Notes: generated by a model not told the origin, from the letters alone. Shown: positions 35,831-43,719, counted from the first letter of the stretch. The stretch is 64,000 bases of DNA from Oscillospiraceae bacterium (GCA_902782125.1 CACZMA010000004.1:186001-250000); one strand, 5' to 3'. Numbers and translations: made by a program.

Positions 35831-37878
35831 TGAAAGTAACAGTTGCCAGATCATCAGGATTTTGTTTCGGCGTAAAGAATGCCGTTGATACTGCAGACAC
35901 AATTGCTGCAGATAAGGGCGAGAAGCGTAAGAAGGTCCTCTTAGGTGAGATTGTTCATAACGAACTGGTCATTAAGAATCTCACCGGTGCAGGATTCGAG
36001 ATCTACGATAAGGCTGCTGACATTCCCGAAGGATCGCTGGTCATTATCAGAGCTCACGGTGTTACACCTGAAGAGAAGAGGATACTTCAGGAGAAGAACT
36101 GTGAGGTTCGTGACTGTACATGTCCTTTTGTCGATAAGATCCACAAGATCGTCAGGAATGCAGCCGAGAACGGCAAGAACATCATCGTTACAGGAGGCAA
36201 GGGTCACCCTGAAGTAGTCGGCATATGCGCCGAAGCTGACGGAACCGGTGTATCGGTCGCTGTCATCAGCACTCCTGAAGAGCTCGAGACGCTTGATTTT
36301 CCCATATCTTCAGCTATTCTCGTCTCCCAGACTACTTTTTCCGGAGAAGTATTCAATAAAATTTGCGATAAAGTAGAAAATAAAATTGAAAAAAATAATG
36401 TTTTTGATACAATATGTATTACGACTGAAAGTAGGCAAAAGGAAGCTGCTTCTCTGTCCGAGGCTTCCGATTCCGTTCTGGTAATCGGCTCGTCTCACAG
36501 TTCGAACACCAATAAGCTTTTTGAAATCTGCAAAGGTCGCTGTGTCAGAACGTTTCTGATAAATTCCGCATCTGAAGTGCGGGAGCTTATTGCCCAAGGC
36601 AGTATCCTTCCGGATGACAGCGTGGGAGTTATCGCCGGAGCGTCGACACCGGAAGCTATTATATTGGAGGTTGTTCAAGAAATGAACGAAGACGAGAAGA
36701 TGACAAATCAGGAGCAGCTGGACTCTGAATTTGCGAATGCTGTTGAGGCACTGTCGCAGGTAAGGAGGGGCGCCGTTGTAAAAGGTAACATCACTTCAGC
36801 TGATGCCGATTTCGTTTATGTAGACGTCCATGACAAATCCGAAGGCAAGATTTCTCGCAAGGAGTTTGAGTCCGATCCGGATTTCGACCTCGAAGCGGCA
36901 ATTGCAGATCATGCTGAAGTAACAGTCAAGGTAAGAAGCATCAAGAATTCCGATCAGGGCAAAGAGATCATCCTTTCCAAGAATGATGTTGAGGCCGAGA
37001 AGGGCAGAGCTGAGATCGAGGAAGCTTTTAATAATAAGACACCTATTGATGTTGTTATCACACGTACAGTTAAGGACGGTCTTATCGGTACTTACAAGGG
37101 TGTTGATATCTATATCCACAGAACACAGATCAAGCGCGGCGAGGTCAAGGATCTTGCTCCTTATGTAGGCCAGACACTGACTGTTGTTGTTACAAAGTTC
37201 GATACAGAGAAGGGCAGGCTCAGGATCTCCGGTTCTCACCGTACATTCGTTGCTGACGAGAACAAGAAGAAGTCTGATGAGATCTGGTCTGAGATCGAAG
37301 AGGGCAAGCATTACAAAGGTGTTGTAAGAAGCCTCGTTGATTTCGGTGCTTTCGTTGACATCGGCGGCGTAGACGGACTCGTTCATGTTACAGAGCTCTC
37401 CTGGAGCCGTAATGCTAAGCCTTCTGATATCCTGAAGGTTGGCGACGAGATCGATGTTTATGTTAAGTCTTTCGACAAAGAGACAAAGAAGATCTCCCTC
37501 GGATACAAGAAGCTCGAGGATGATCCTTACTACAACATCGAAGAGAGAATTCCGATCGGTGCATATGTAAAGGGTACAGTTGTACGTCTCACCAAGTTCG
37601 GTGCATTCGTTCAGCTTGAGCCTGATCTCGATGCTCTCTGCCATGTATCCCAGATCTCTTCACAGAGACTTGAGAAGCCTGAAGATGTTCTTTCGATCGG
37701 TCAGGAAGTTACTGCTCAGGTTACTGAGATCGATACAGAGAAGAGAAGGATCTCCATCTCCATCAAGGCTGTTGCTCCTATCGATCCCGTAGATGCAGCT
37801 GCTGAGGAAGCACCTGCAGAGGAGGCTGCTCCTGTTGAAGAAGCTGTTGAAGAAGCAGCACCTGAGAATGAAGCATAA
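35830..37878 (+). CDS. ispH: IspH-ribosomal protein S1 fusion
   Basis: A 682-residue fusion. Residues 1-283 are 4-hydroxy-3-methylbut-2-enyl diphosphate reductase, the last MEP-pathway step. The three [4Fe-4S] cysteines are Cys12 (SSGFCFGVKNA), Cys98 (CTCPFVDKIH) and Cys196 (DTICITTESRQ), with histidines in IVHN, RAHG and KGHPEV. About 305-650 hold four S1 RNA-binding repeats, the third and fourth best matched (GVVRSLVDFGAFVDIGGVDG, GTVVRLTKFGAFVQL), then an Ala/Glu-rich tail. This IspH-S1 fusion is known in Clostridia. An AT-rich patch in the IspH part holds a candidate promoter, and a ribosome site precedes Met285, so S1 may also be made alone. Confidence 0.93.
   Translation: MKVTVARSSGFCFGVKNAVDTADTIAADKGEKRKKVLLGEIVHNELVIKNLTGAGFEIYDKAADIPEGSLVIIRAHGVTPEEKRILQEKNCEVRDCTCPFVDKIHKIVRNAAENGKNIIVTGGKGHPEVVGICAEADGTGVSVAVISTPEELETLDFPISSAILVSQTTFSGEVFNKICDKVENKIEKNNVFDTICITTESRQKEAASLSEASDSVLVIGSSHSSNTNKLFEICKGRCVRTFLINSASEVRELIAQGSILPDDSVGVIAGASTPEAIILEVVQEMNEDEKMTNQEQLDSEFANAVEALSQVRRGAVVKGNITSADADFVYVDVHDKSEGKISRKEFESDPDFDLEAAIADHAEVTVKVRSIKNSDQGKEIILSKNDVEAEKGRAEIEEAFNNKTPIDVVITRTVKDGLIGTYKGVDIYIHRTQIKRGEVKDLAPYVGQTLTVVVTKFDTEKGRLRISGSHRTFVADENKKKSDEIWSEIEEGKHYKGVVRSLVDFGAFVDIGGVDGLVHVTELSWSRNAKPSDILKVGDEIDVYVKSFDKETKKISLGYKKLEDDPYYNIEERIPIGAYVKGTVVRLTKFGAFVQLEPDLDALCHVSQISSQRLEKPEDVLSIGQEVTAQVTEIDTEKRRISISIKAVAPIDPVDAAAEEAPAEEAAPVEEAVEEAAPENEA
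36386..36413 (+). promoter_or_regulatory. Candidate internal promoter in ispH part
   Basis: TTGAAA, 16 bases, TACAAT, in a strongly AT-rich patch (about 36350-36425) within an otherwise G+C-balanced gene. It could drive the S1-coding part separately. Confidence 0.4.
36666..36684 (+). promoter_or_regulatory. Candidate internal ribosome site and start for S1 part
   Basis: GGAGG (36666-36670) lies 11 bases before an in-frame ATG (36682-36684, Met285 of the fusion), exactly at the IspH/S1 linker. The product would be about 398 residues, normal for a four-repeat S1. Confidence 0.45.
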
Positions 37879-37907
37879 GCGTAGTGAATAGATACAATTA
37901 GGTAACT

Positions 37908-37937
37908 TAAGCCCCGATAAAATGTTATCGGGGCTTA
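37908..37937 (+). terminator. Terminator after ispH-rpsA
   Basis: A perfect 13-bp stem TAAGCCCCGATAA/TTATCGGGGCTTA with an AATG loop, followed by AAATTGTTAATTTTTT. It closes the M50-scpAB-cmk-ispH operon. Confidence 0.9.
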
Positions 37938-37986
37938 AAATTGTTAATTTTTTATTACGCAATTGTACATTATTGCCATAATTCCG

Positions 37987-38015
37987 TTTACTTTGCGACA
38001 TATTGCTCTTATAAT
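37987..38015 (+). promoter_or_regulatory. Promoter of the giant adhesin gene
   Basis: TTTACT, 17 bases, TATAAT, ending 37 bases before ATG 38053. It lies inside an in-frame extension that starts at 37963, which therefore cannot be part of the protein. Confidence 0.65.
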
Positions 38016-38052
38016 CAAAATTATCATACATTTTAATAGAGAGGGTTTAATC

Positions 38053-41000
38053 ATGAGGCATTCGATTAAGAACAGAGTCCTTTCCGGTTTAATGAGTTTT
38101 GTTATTGCAGTTGGCTTTGTTTGTGCTTCTGCGGTTCCAGATCTGCTGAAAGGTCAGAATGTATCTGCTGATGTTTTGCTTGCTTTTGATTCTGCGAGCC
38201 AGGTTAACTACAGTACTATCCTTGGAAGAGCAACTGATTACGGTATAGTTTCTGATACTATTGTCCAGCCTGTCGGCAGGCATATGGAATCAAATTTTGC
38301 TGTAAATGTTTACAGTGGTAACCATAATTTTGATGTTGATCTTGCCGGGTCTGAACCTGTTCCTTTCATTGTCGGTGAAGTTACCGATGGTTCTAAGATG
38401 GCAACAGGTAAGAATTACAACAGTGATCCCAATCAGATGTTTGTTGTTTATACTACAAAAGAAATTATTGATGGTAATTTGTTTACTGGTAATGAGGGAT
38501 TCTTCAAAGGAAAGATTAGTTTTGTCGAGCTTAGTAAAGAGGATATCAATTCTAACGTTAACTCTATGATTGATCATTTTATAGATCAGTCGAATCTGTT
38601 GCTTTCTAAACCGTCTATTGATGTCTCTTCGATTTATAACTCCGGCACTCAAACTTTAGATCTGAGCAACTCTTATTATAAGGATTCTACGATATATATA
38701 GATGTTGAAGCTGGTTCATCGCTTCAACAAGGTATAGCATCCGGTAATTTTAAGATTTTGAAGGATTCCAGTACTGTTGTTGTCTTCAATGTTCTCAGTG
38801 ACCAGAATGTTACTTTGAACCAGTATTCAGTTATATTAAATGGAAGTTCGAATGAAATCCTTTCAACTACTGATTCTGAAGGAAACGACACTCCGCATAA
38901 TAAAGATGTAGATAACGAACTTGCCCGGAAGATAATCTGGAATGTGCCCAATGCATCTAGTGTAAATATTGATAAGACAGCAGGTGTATTCTTGCTTCCT
39001 AATTCAAATACTGTTTCAGAAGTAACAGGATCCAGCGCCGGTTGGGTTGCTTCGGCCGGTACAACAAAGATAGGCGCCGGTGAGTTTCATTATATTTATC
39101 ACAACAGAAGTACAGACATAAACAATTCTGAGTATGGTTCTTTCCATTTTGCTGCACGTAAGGCTTTCACTACTGAGTTTAATGGCAAACAGACTCAGGA
39201 AATTAAGAATATATATGCGGGTGCAGGACAGTACGAATTCAGTTTCGTAGAGACCGAAAGTGATTATTCAACAATTAAAAAGACTTTTGATAATGTTTAT
39301 ACAGATGAGTTTGGTAAGATAACGTTCCCAAGCCTGTCTTTTAAGATAGCAGATATCGATCCGATTACTCCGGAGTGGCATTATTATGTCATCAAAGAAT
39401 ATGCAATGCATAATGCTCCTTCAGACATTTCGCAGAGTACCGGAGAAATAGATATAGCTGTTAAAGTAACTAACAATAATGGCGTTTTAAGCTATGAGAT
39501 AACTGAATACAGATATCTTAAAGCCGGAAGATCCATTGATGATCTCTATAAAGATCCTACGCCCGTAGTAATGTCCGGTACTGAGTTTTCTCTTGGCGGT
39601 TTTTACAATCTTTATACCGGTGGTTACGGAAAGCTTACTCTTTCTAAAGAACTTGGTATTGGGACGTCTGCTGATTATTTAACGAAATATCCCAACAAAA
39701 CCTATAAAGTTGCCGTTAAGATTGATGATGTATATGTTCAAGATACCAATGGTACTTTAAGTGCTAATGTTAAATACTTTGAGCTATCGCTCACAGATTC
39801 ACTTACGATCAACAATTTGATTCCCGGTACATATACGATTGTTGAAGATGAGAGCGATGTTCTTGGTTATAATCTCACTAGCCAGACTTGTACTGTTGAT
39901 AGTGCTCAAACGAGTAGTGTTGTATTAACTGGAAATAGCAGTAAATCTGCGGTTTTAACCAATACATACGAGAAAGTTGATCTGACGAACAAAGGCACTA
40001 TCAGCATTACCAAGAGTGTTACAGGATTGACTGACTCAAGCAAAGAATATGAAGTTGCTGTACAAGCTGTTAATGGTAAATATGTTGGCAACATCAATGG
40101 CACATCTGAATCTGATTCTATAGTCTGGTTCAAGATTAAGAAAGGCGAGACACTTACTTTCAGTGGTCTTGATACGACTAAGACTTATAATATCTATGAA
40201 AAGAAATCCTCTGCTGTAGTCAGCGGATATGATCTTGTGGTAACTGGTTTTTCTACAGAAAACGAATATTCTGAGACATATAAGATAGATGCTCCTATCA
40301 GTTTTGATTCTAATAATGCAGTTCAGGTTAATCTGGAAAATAAATATACCCAACAGCTTGGGAAATTAACCATTAAGAAGTCATTTGTAAAGTCAGATGA
40401 CAGTGCTCTTGTTGGAAGTTTTGGTGATGTAACATTTACTATTACGGGTCCCAATAGTTATTCTAATACTGTAAAGTATTCCGAGTTTACTGATGGAAAA
40501 TATGAGATTTCTAATCTTCCAGTGGGAACATATACGATTTCTGAGAGTGGAGCGGATGCAGCTGCTCCTGTTGGTTATGTTTTTGACAGCATGTACTTAT
40601 ATAGTAATTACAATTGGAGTGCTGTAAGTAGTGCTAATGTAACTGTTGCTAAGGGTGATAATACTGCTCAGCTTAAAAACAAGTATAATGCTATTCAGTA
40701 TCAGTACATTACGATTAACAAAACAGTTAATGGTTTGTCTCAAGACAAAACATATGAATTTGCACTTAAGAACTCTGAAGGCAAGTATTTCAATAATGAT
40801 ACCAAGGAATTCCAAACTGGTATTGTTTATACTTCAGTTAGTGTCACCAATGGTAGCGGAAGCATTGATATTGGTAAGGGAACTGACAAGAATTATATTC
40901 CTGCAGGTACTTATACATTGATCGAGAAAGATGCAAACGAATCGGGTTATATCTTAGAAACAACAGGTGTCGGATCTTTTACAGTTCAAGCAAATCAGAA

Positions 41001-41847
41001 TCCGACTATTTATGTTTCAAATAAATATACTTCTAATGATTCTGTTTTTAAGTTGTCGGTAACAAAAGAAACGGAGAATGCACCTTACAACAATACAGAA
41101 TATGAATTCTATGTCGTTTGTAAGAAGGGTACTGATACGTATTATTTGAAGTCTGATGGTAATCTTACTAATAACGAGAGTGATCGTTCTTTGTTCAAAA
41201 TAAAGAATAACGAGACCAAAGAATTGATCATTAAGGATATCAGCAGTGATATTGAGATTACAGTAGTAGAGACATCTAATTCTGAGAATAACTACTATAC
41301 ACTTGATAAGAGTTATACCTATACGATTGGCGGTACGACTTCTACCGAAAGTGCTACATTTACTATCACAAACAAGGAAATGACCGTTACTATTAAGAAT
41401 TCGTATACGCATATCGGCACACCTGCACCTACGGGTGAGATAACACTGAAGAAGGTAGATGCAGATGCAACAACGACGTTGCTTGGAGGAGCGGTATTCA
41501 GCCTTACAGGTACAGATGGTGCGGCAACTGGAGCGACCGCAGCATCTTTCACAACGGTAGCAGGTCAGGCAGTAGTGATATCCGGTCTTAAAGATGGAGA
41601 TTACACCCTGACAGAGACTAAGGCACCGGATAACTATACGGGAGCAGCTAGTGCTACGACGTTTACGATAAGCAGTGGAGCTGTAAGTGCGGTCAATGGA
41701 ACGGCCACAACTGACAGTGTGATCACTATTACGAACACGAAGAACAACACACCTGCACCTACGGGGCACCTACAGGTTCACCGTCGCCTTCGGTTACGCC
41801 TGCTCCTACAGGAGAACCGATTCCTACAGTATCTCCTGTTTCGGTAA
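38053..41847 (+). CDS. Giant multidomain surface adhesin, part before a -1 frameshift
   Basis: ATG 38053 has GAGAGGG upstream and begins a signal peptide (NRVLSGLMSFVIAVGFVCASA, probable cleavage near VSA-D). About 35-350 resembles the choice-of-anchor A type adhesive domain (GVFLLPNSNTVSEV, ending in HYIYH). About 365-510 resembles the Spy0128 pilin isopeptide domain, followed by about six Cna-B/DUF7601-like repeats (for example GTISITKSVTGLTDSS, LGKLTIKKSFVKSD, GEITLKKVDADATT). Near residue 1237, within PAPTG, the frame breaks and the last 27 residues (HLQVHRRLRL onward) are nonsense. The missing C-terminal part, with its wall anchor, continues in the -1 frame from 41766. The first 3.35 kb are AT-richer than the neighbours. 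Confidence 0.82.
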   Translation: MRHSIKNRVLSGLMSFVIAVGFVCASAVPDLLKGQNVSADVLLAFDSASQVNYSTILGRATDYGIVSDTIVQPVGRHMESNFAVNVYSGNHNFDVDLAGSEPVPFIVGEVTDGSKMATGKNYNSDPNQMFVVYTTKEIIDGNLFTGNEGFFKGKISFVELSKEDINSNVNSMIDHFIDQSNLLLSKPSIDVSSIYNSGTQTLDLSNSYYKDSTIYIDVEAGSSLQQGIASGNFKILKDSSTVVVFNVLSDQNVTLNQYSVILNGSSNEILSTTDSEGNDTPHNKDVDNELARKIIWNVPNASSVNIDKTAGVFLLPNSNTVSEVTGSSAGWVASAGTTKIGAGEFHYIYHNRSTDINNSEYGSFHFAARKAFTTEFNGKQTQEIKNIYAGAGQYEFSFVETESDYSTIKKTFDNVYTDEFGKITFPSLSFKIADIDPITPEWHYYVIKEYAMHNAPSDISQSTGEIDIAVKVTNNNGVLSYEITEYRYLKAGRSIDDLYKDPTPVVMSGTEFSLGGFYNLYTGGYGKLTLSKELGIGTSADYLTKYPNKTYKVAVKIDDVYVQDTNGTLSANVKYFELSLTDSLTINNLIPGTYTIVEDESDVLGYNLTSQTCTVDSAQTSSVVLTGNSSKSAVLTNTYEKVDLTNKGTISITKSVTGLTDSSKEYEVAVQAVNGKYVGNINGTSESDSIVWFKIKKGETLTFSGLDTTKTYNIYEKKSSAVVSGYDLVVTGFSTENEYSETYKIDAPISFDSNNAVQVNLENKYTQQLGKLTIKKSFVKSDDSALVGSFGDVTFTITGPNSYSNTVKYSEFTDGKYEISNLPVGTYTISESGADAAAPVGYVFDSMYLYSNYNWSAVSSANVTVAKGDNTAQLKNKYNAIQYQYITINKTVNGLSQDKTYEFALKNSEGKYFNNDTKEFQTGIVYTSVSVTNGSGSIDIGKGTDKNYIPAGTYTLIEKDANESGYILETTGVGSFTVQANQNPTIYVSNKYTSNDSVFKLSVTKETENAPYNNTEYEFYVVCKKGTDTYYLKSDGNLTNNESDRSLFKIKNNETKELIIKDISSDIEITVVETSNSENNYYTLDKSYTYTIGGTTSTESATFTITNKEMTVTIKNSYTHIGTPAPTGEITLKKVDADATTTLLGGAVFSLTGTDGAATGATAASFTTVAGQAVVISGLKDGDYTLTETKAPDNYTGAASATTFTISSGAVSAVNGTATTDSVITITNTKNNTPAPTGHLQVHRRLRLRLLLQENRFLQYLLFR
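41418..41435 (+). repeat. 18-nt direct repeat, copy 1
   Basis: The sequence CACACCTGCACCTACGGG, coding TPAPTG linkers, recurs exactly at 41748-41765. The copies are 330 bases (110 codons) apart and flank one SpaA domain. Confidence 0.9.
41748..41765 (+). repeat. 18-nt direct repeat, copy 2 (at the frameshift)
   Basis: An exact copy of 41418-41435. Its final GGG plus the next G forms the GGGG run where the reading frame changes. Confidence 0.9.
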
Positions 41848-42524
41848 TCTGTGAGATCCCTATCAGCAAACAGGATGTTGGCGGTTCCGAGATCAATGGC
41901 GCCGTTCTGACGATTACAAATGCCGATGGTTTCAACAATGATCTTTCTGGCGTAACAGTAACTCAGAATGGACAGCCGGCCAACGGACTGGTCGTATCTG
42001 CAGATTCTGTCTCATTTACAACCGTAGAGTCTTCGAGTGCCATTGTCAGCGGACTTCCCGTTGGTACATATATACTGACAGAGACAGTAGTGCCTAATGG
42101 CTATGTTGTGGCTGAGTCTATTACATTTAGAGTTGATTCAGAAGGCAATGTTTGGGTATGCGGTACACCGGAAGAGAAGGTTCAGATGATCGTAATGATC
42201 GATCGTACGGATCCGATAGTTAGTCAGGTAAAGGTTGATGATGTCGTTGTTCCGCCTGAGAATTACACAGTCAATCCCGATAAGACGGTTACTCTGAAGG
42301 ATGACTATACTAAGACTCTTGTTGCAGGTGTACACAGGATCACCATTACTTACACTGATGGAACTGAGACAACCGTTGAAATTACGATAACTGCCGGTGC
42401 TGCCAAGGTTCCTGCTACGGGCGAAGGTTCTGATTACCTGATGATCGCCGGTGCCATCGCCATGATCAGCTCAGCAGCAGCTCTTGCTTACACATTCTAT
42501 AAGAGGTGGAGAGAAGAGGACTGA
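41766..42524 (+). CDS. C-terminal part of the giant adhesin with VPATG sorting signal (-1 frame)
   Basis: This frame has no stop from 41766 to 42521 and no start codon before GTG 42090, so it is a continuation rather than a separate gene. It encodes a Pro/Thr/Ser linker (APTGSPSPSVTPAPTGEPIPT), a SpaA domain (GLPVGTYILTETVVPNGYVVAE), a small beta domain (YTVNPDKTVTLKDDYTKTL) and the wall-sorting signal AKVPATGEG, a hydrophobic helix and KRWREED. Re-reading one G at 41766 (ACG GGG then GCA CCT) joins it cleanly to the upstream frame, for about 1490 residues in all. The change may be a sequencing error, a phase-variable mutation or ribosomal slippage. The adhesin at the window start ends with the similar LPATGEG. 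Confidence 0.82.
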   Translation, partial: APTGSPSPSVTPAPTGEPIPTVSPVSVICEIPISKQDVGGSEINGAVLTITNADGFNNDLSGVTVTQNGQPANGLVVSADSVSFTTVESSSAIVSGLPVGTYILTETVVPNGYVVAESITFRVDSEGNVWVCGTPEEKVQMIVMIDRTDPIVSQVKVDDVVVPPENYTVNPDKTVTLKDDYTKTLVAGVHRITITYTDGTETTVEITITAGAAKVPATGEGSDYLMIAGAIAMISSAAALAYTFYKRWREED

Positions 42525-42551
42525 TAAAGCAGGAGCATGCTTGTAACAAAG

Positions 42552-42584
42552 AATGGCCGGTTCAATTTGATTGAGCCGGTCATT
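42552..42584 (+). terminator. Terminator of the adhesin gene
   Basis: A 14-bp stem (AATGGCCGGTTCAA with TTGAGCCGGTCATT, two G-T pairs), a TTTGA loop, followed by ATTTAAATAAG. The T-run is weak but the stem is strong. Confidence 0.75.
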
Positions 42585-42618
42585 ATTTAAATAAGAAAAA
42601 CTAATTCTGAATTTTCAC

Positions 42619-42647
42619 TTGCATAATCTAATATGTTGTAATAATAT
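42619..42647 (+). promoter_or_regulatory. Promoter for the proline tRNA pair
   Basis: TTGCAT, 17 bases, TAATAT, about 30 bases before the first tRNA. It is identical in boxes and spacing to the candidate at 6252-6280 on the other strand. Confidence 0.5.
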
Positions 42648-42676
42648 TATTTAGCTTGTGAATGGAAATCCCCAAT

Positions 42677-42752
42677 CGGGGTGTGGCTCAGGTGGTAGAG
42701 TGCTTGCTTCGGGAGCAAGAGGCCGTGGGTTCGAGTCCCGCCACTCCGACCA
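42677..42752 (+). tRNA. tRNA-Pro(CGG)
   Basis: A 76-base cloverleaf. The acceptor CGGGGTG pairs with CACTCCG, the discriminator is A and CCA is encoded. The anticodon stem CTTGC/GCAAG encloses TTCGGGA, giving anticodon CGG, and the T-arm has TTCGAGT. Confidence 0.96.
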
Positions 42753-42776
42753 AATTTTTCCTTTTACGATGCTCAT

Positions 42777-42853
42777 CGGGGTGTAGCTCAGGTGGCTAGA
42801 GTGCTTGCTTAGGGAGCAAGAGGTCGTGGGTTCAAGTCCCGTCACTCCGACCA
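42777..42853 (+). tRNA. tRNA-Pro(AGG)
   Basis: A 77-base cloverleaf nearly identical to its neighbour, with CTTGC-TTAGGGA-GCAAG giving anticodon AGG. CCA is encoded. The base at position 34 is A, unusual for bacterial proline tRNAs. It differs from the CGG copy at about six positions, so it is a diverged tandem duplicate. Confidence 0.94.
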
Positions 42854-42859
42854 TGAATG

Positions 42860-42893
42860 ATCCTCGGAATCCTTTCAATCGGGTTCCGGGGAT
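42860..42893 (+). terminator. Terminator after the tRNA pair
   Basis: A 13-bp stem (ATCCTCGGAATCC with GGGTTCCGGGGAT), an 8-base loop, then TTTTCATTTTC. Confidence 0.88.
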
Positions 42894-42925
42894 TTTTCAT
42901 TTTCAGATTTACAAATGTTACAAAT

Positions 42926-42954
42926 TTGATTTTCATTTCATAGGGTGCTATACT
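42926..42954 (+). promoter_or_regulatory. Promoter of the SleB-like hydrolase gene
   Basis: TTGATT, 17 bases, TATACT. Just upstream is a tandem TTACAAAT-G-TTACAAAT (42909-42925), a possible regulator site. The predicted start near 42961 rules out a GTG start at 42945. Confidence 0.62.
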
Positions 42955-42986
42955 TACCGAACCGATTTCTAACAAGGAGAAATATC

Positions 42987-43715
42987 TTGCACAGAAAACT
43001 AATCTCGGTTCTTATCATGTTTATCATGGTGCTCTCCATGAGCAGCACTGCAATCGCCGATACAATTGAAGTCCTTAACGAGCCTACCCAGGAGGAACTC
43101 TATACCTACGACAAGATCTGGATGGAGGCCACCGACGAGGAGCGTTATTACATGGATACTGAGATCAAGGCAAGAGCCGTAGGTCTGTCCACAAAGGAGT
43201 TCAAGTTTTTCGCCAGGGTAGTAGAAGGGGAAGGCCGCTTCTGCGAGGATGACCTTACGGATAAGGTCCTCGTTGCCTGCGTCGTCATCAACAGGACGAA
43301 CTGCTCGAAATGGCCCACCAAGACCATTACGAAGACCCTGCAGCGCCCCAACCAGTTCCTGGCGGTAAACCAGGACACCAAGGAGTGCTACGTATCCCGT
43401 ACTCTCGATTCCGAGTGGGCTATCGTTCTTGCTTACAGGCTTATAGATTCCTATTCGATCGACTGCCATATGGTCTATTACAATTCGATCGGATTCGGCG
43501 GTTATTCTTCCAGCTTTGCTGATTATTGTGACTGCAGATACTGCAACGGCAACTGCTTCTCCTGCATTAACTGTGACTGCAGCTACTGTACGGCATATTG
43601 TGCCATCTACGATCCCGAATGGAGCCTGGATTCCGTTGAGATGATCGAGCCTCATTACGAGAGGCCGATCGGAAGCATTACGGCAGGCGAGATAGTCTAT
43701 CTTGGCAAGTACTGA
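42987..43715 (+). CDS. Secreted SleB/CwlJ-type cell wall hydrolase, cysteine-rich
   Basis: 242 residues from TTG 42987, chosen for AAGGAG 7 bases upstream and because a signal peptide then begins correctly (KLISVLIMFIMVLSMSSTAIA). The domain about 67-175 matches the Hydrolase_2 family: ARVVEGEGR with the likely catalytic Glu82, VVINRTNCSKWPTKTITKTLQ, RPNQF, then CHMVYYNS. Such enzymes cut peptidoglycan, often in spore cortex. An unusual segment follows with nine cysteines within residues 181-205 (181, 183, 186, 190, 193, 196, 198, 201, 205), which could form disulfides or bind metal. Family call is confident; sporulation role is unproven. Confidence 0.82.
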   Translation: MHRKLISVLIMFIMVLSMSSTAIADTIEVLNEPTQEELYTYDKIWMEATDEERYYMDTEIKARAVGLSTKEFKFFARVVEGEGRFCEDDLTDKVLVACVVINRTNCSKWPTKTITKTLQRPNQFLAVNQDTKECYVSRTLDSEWAIVLAYRLIDSYSIDCHMVYYNSIGFGGYSSSFADYCDCRYCNGNCFSCINCDCSYCTAYCAIYDPEWSLDSVEMIEPHYERPIGSITAGEIVYLGKY

Positions 43716-43719
43716 AGTT

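Noticed and set aside
36796..37644. 282-codon open frame on the minus strand opposite the S1 part
   Set aside because: It mirrors the codon pattern of the S1 repeats, has no ribosome site and no recognisable domain; the sense gene is certain.
37963..38052. Upstream extension of the giant adhesin (30 hydrophobic residues)
   Set aside because: It contains the promoter (37987-38015), and the proper ribosome site and signal peptide begin at 38053.
41017..41769. 250-codon minus-strand frame rich in Cys and Arg
   Set aside because: It is antisense to the adhesin; its composition reflects repetitive Thr/Asn codons read backwards.
41400..41800. CRISPR or tandem repeat array
   Set aside because: There are only two copies of an 18-nt coding repeat, separated by a full protein domain.
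42090..42524. Separate small surface protein starting at GTG 42090
   Set aside because: The frame is open back to 41766 and begins in mid-SpaA domain; it is the tail of the frameshifted adhesin.
42945..42986. GTG start for the wall hydrolase
   Set aside because: The -10 box overlaps it; TTG 42987 has AAGGAG and a correct signal peptide.
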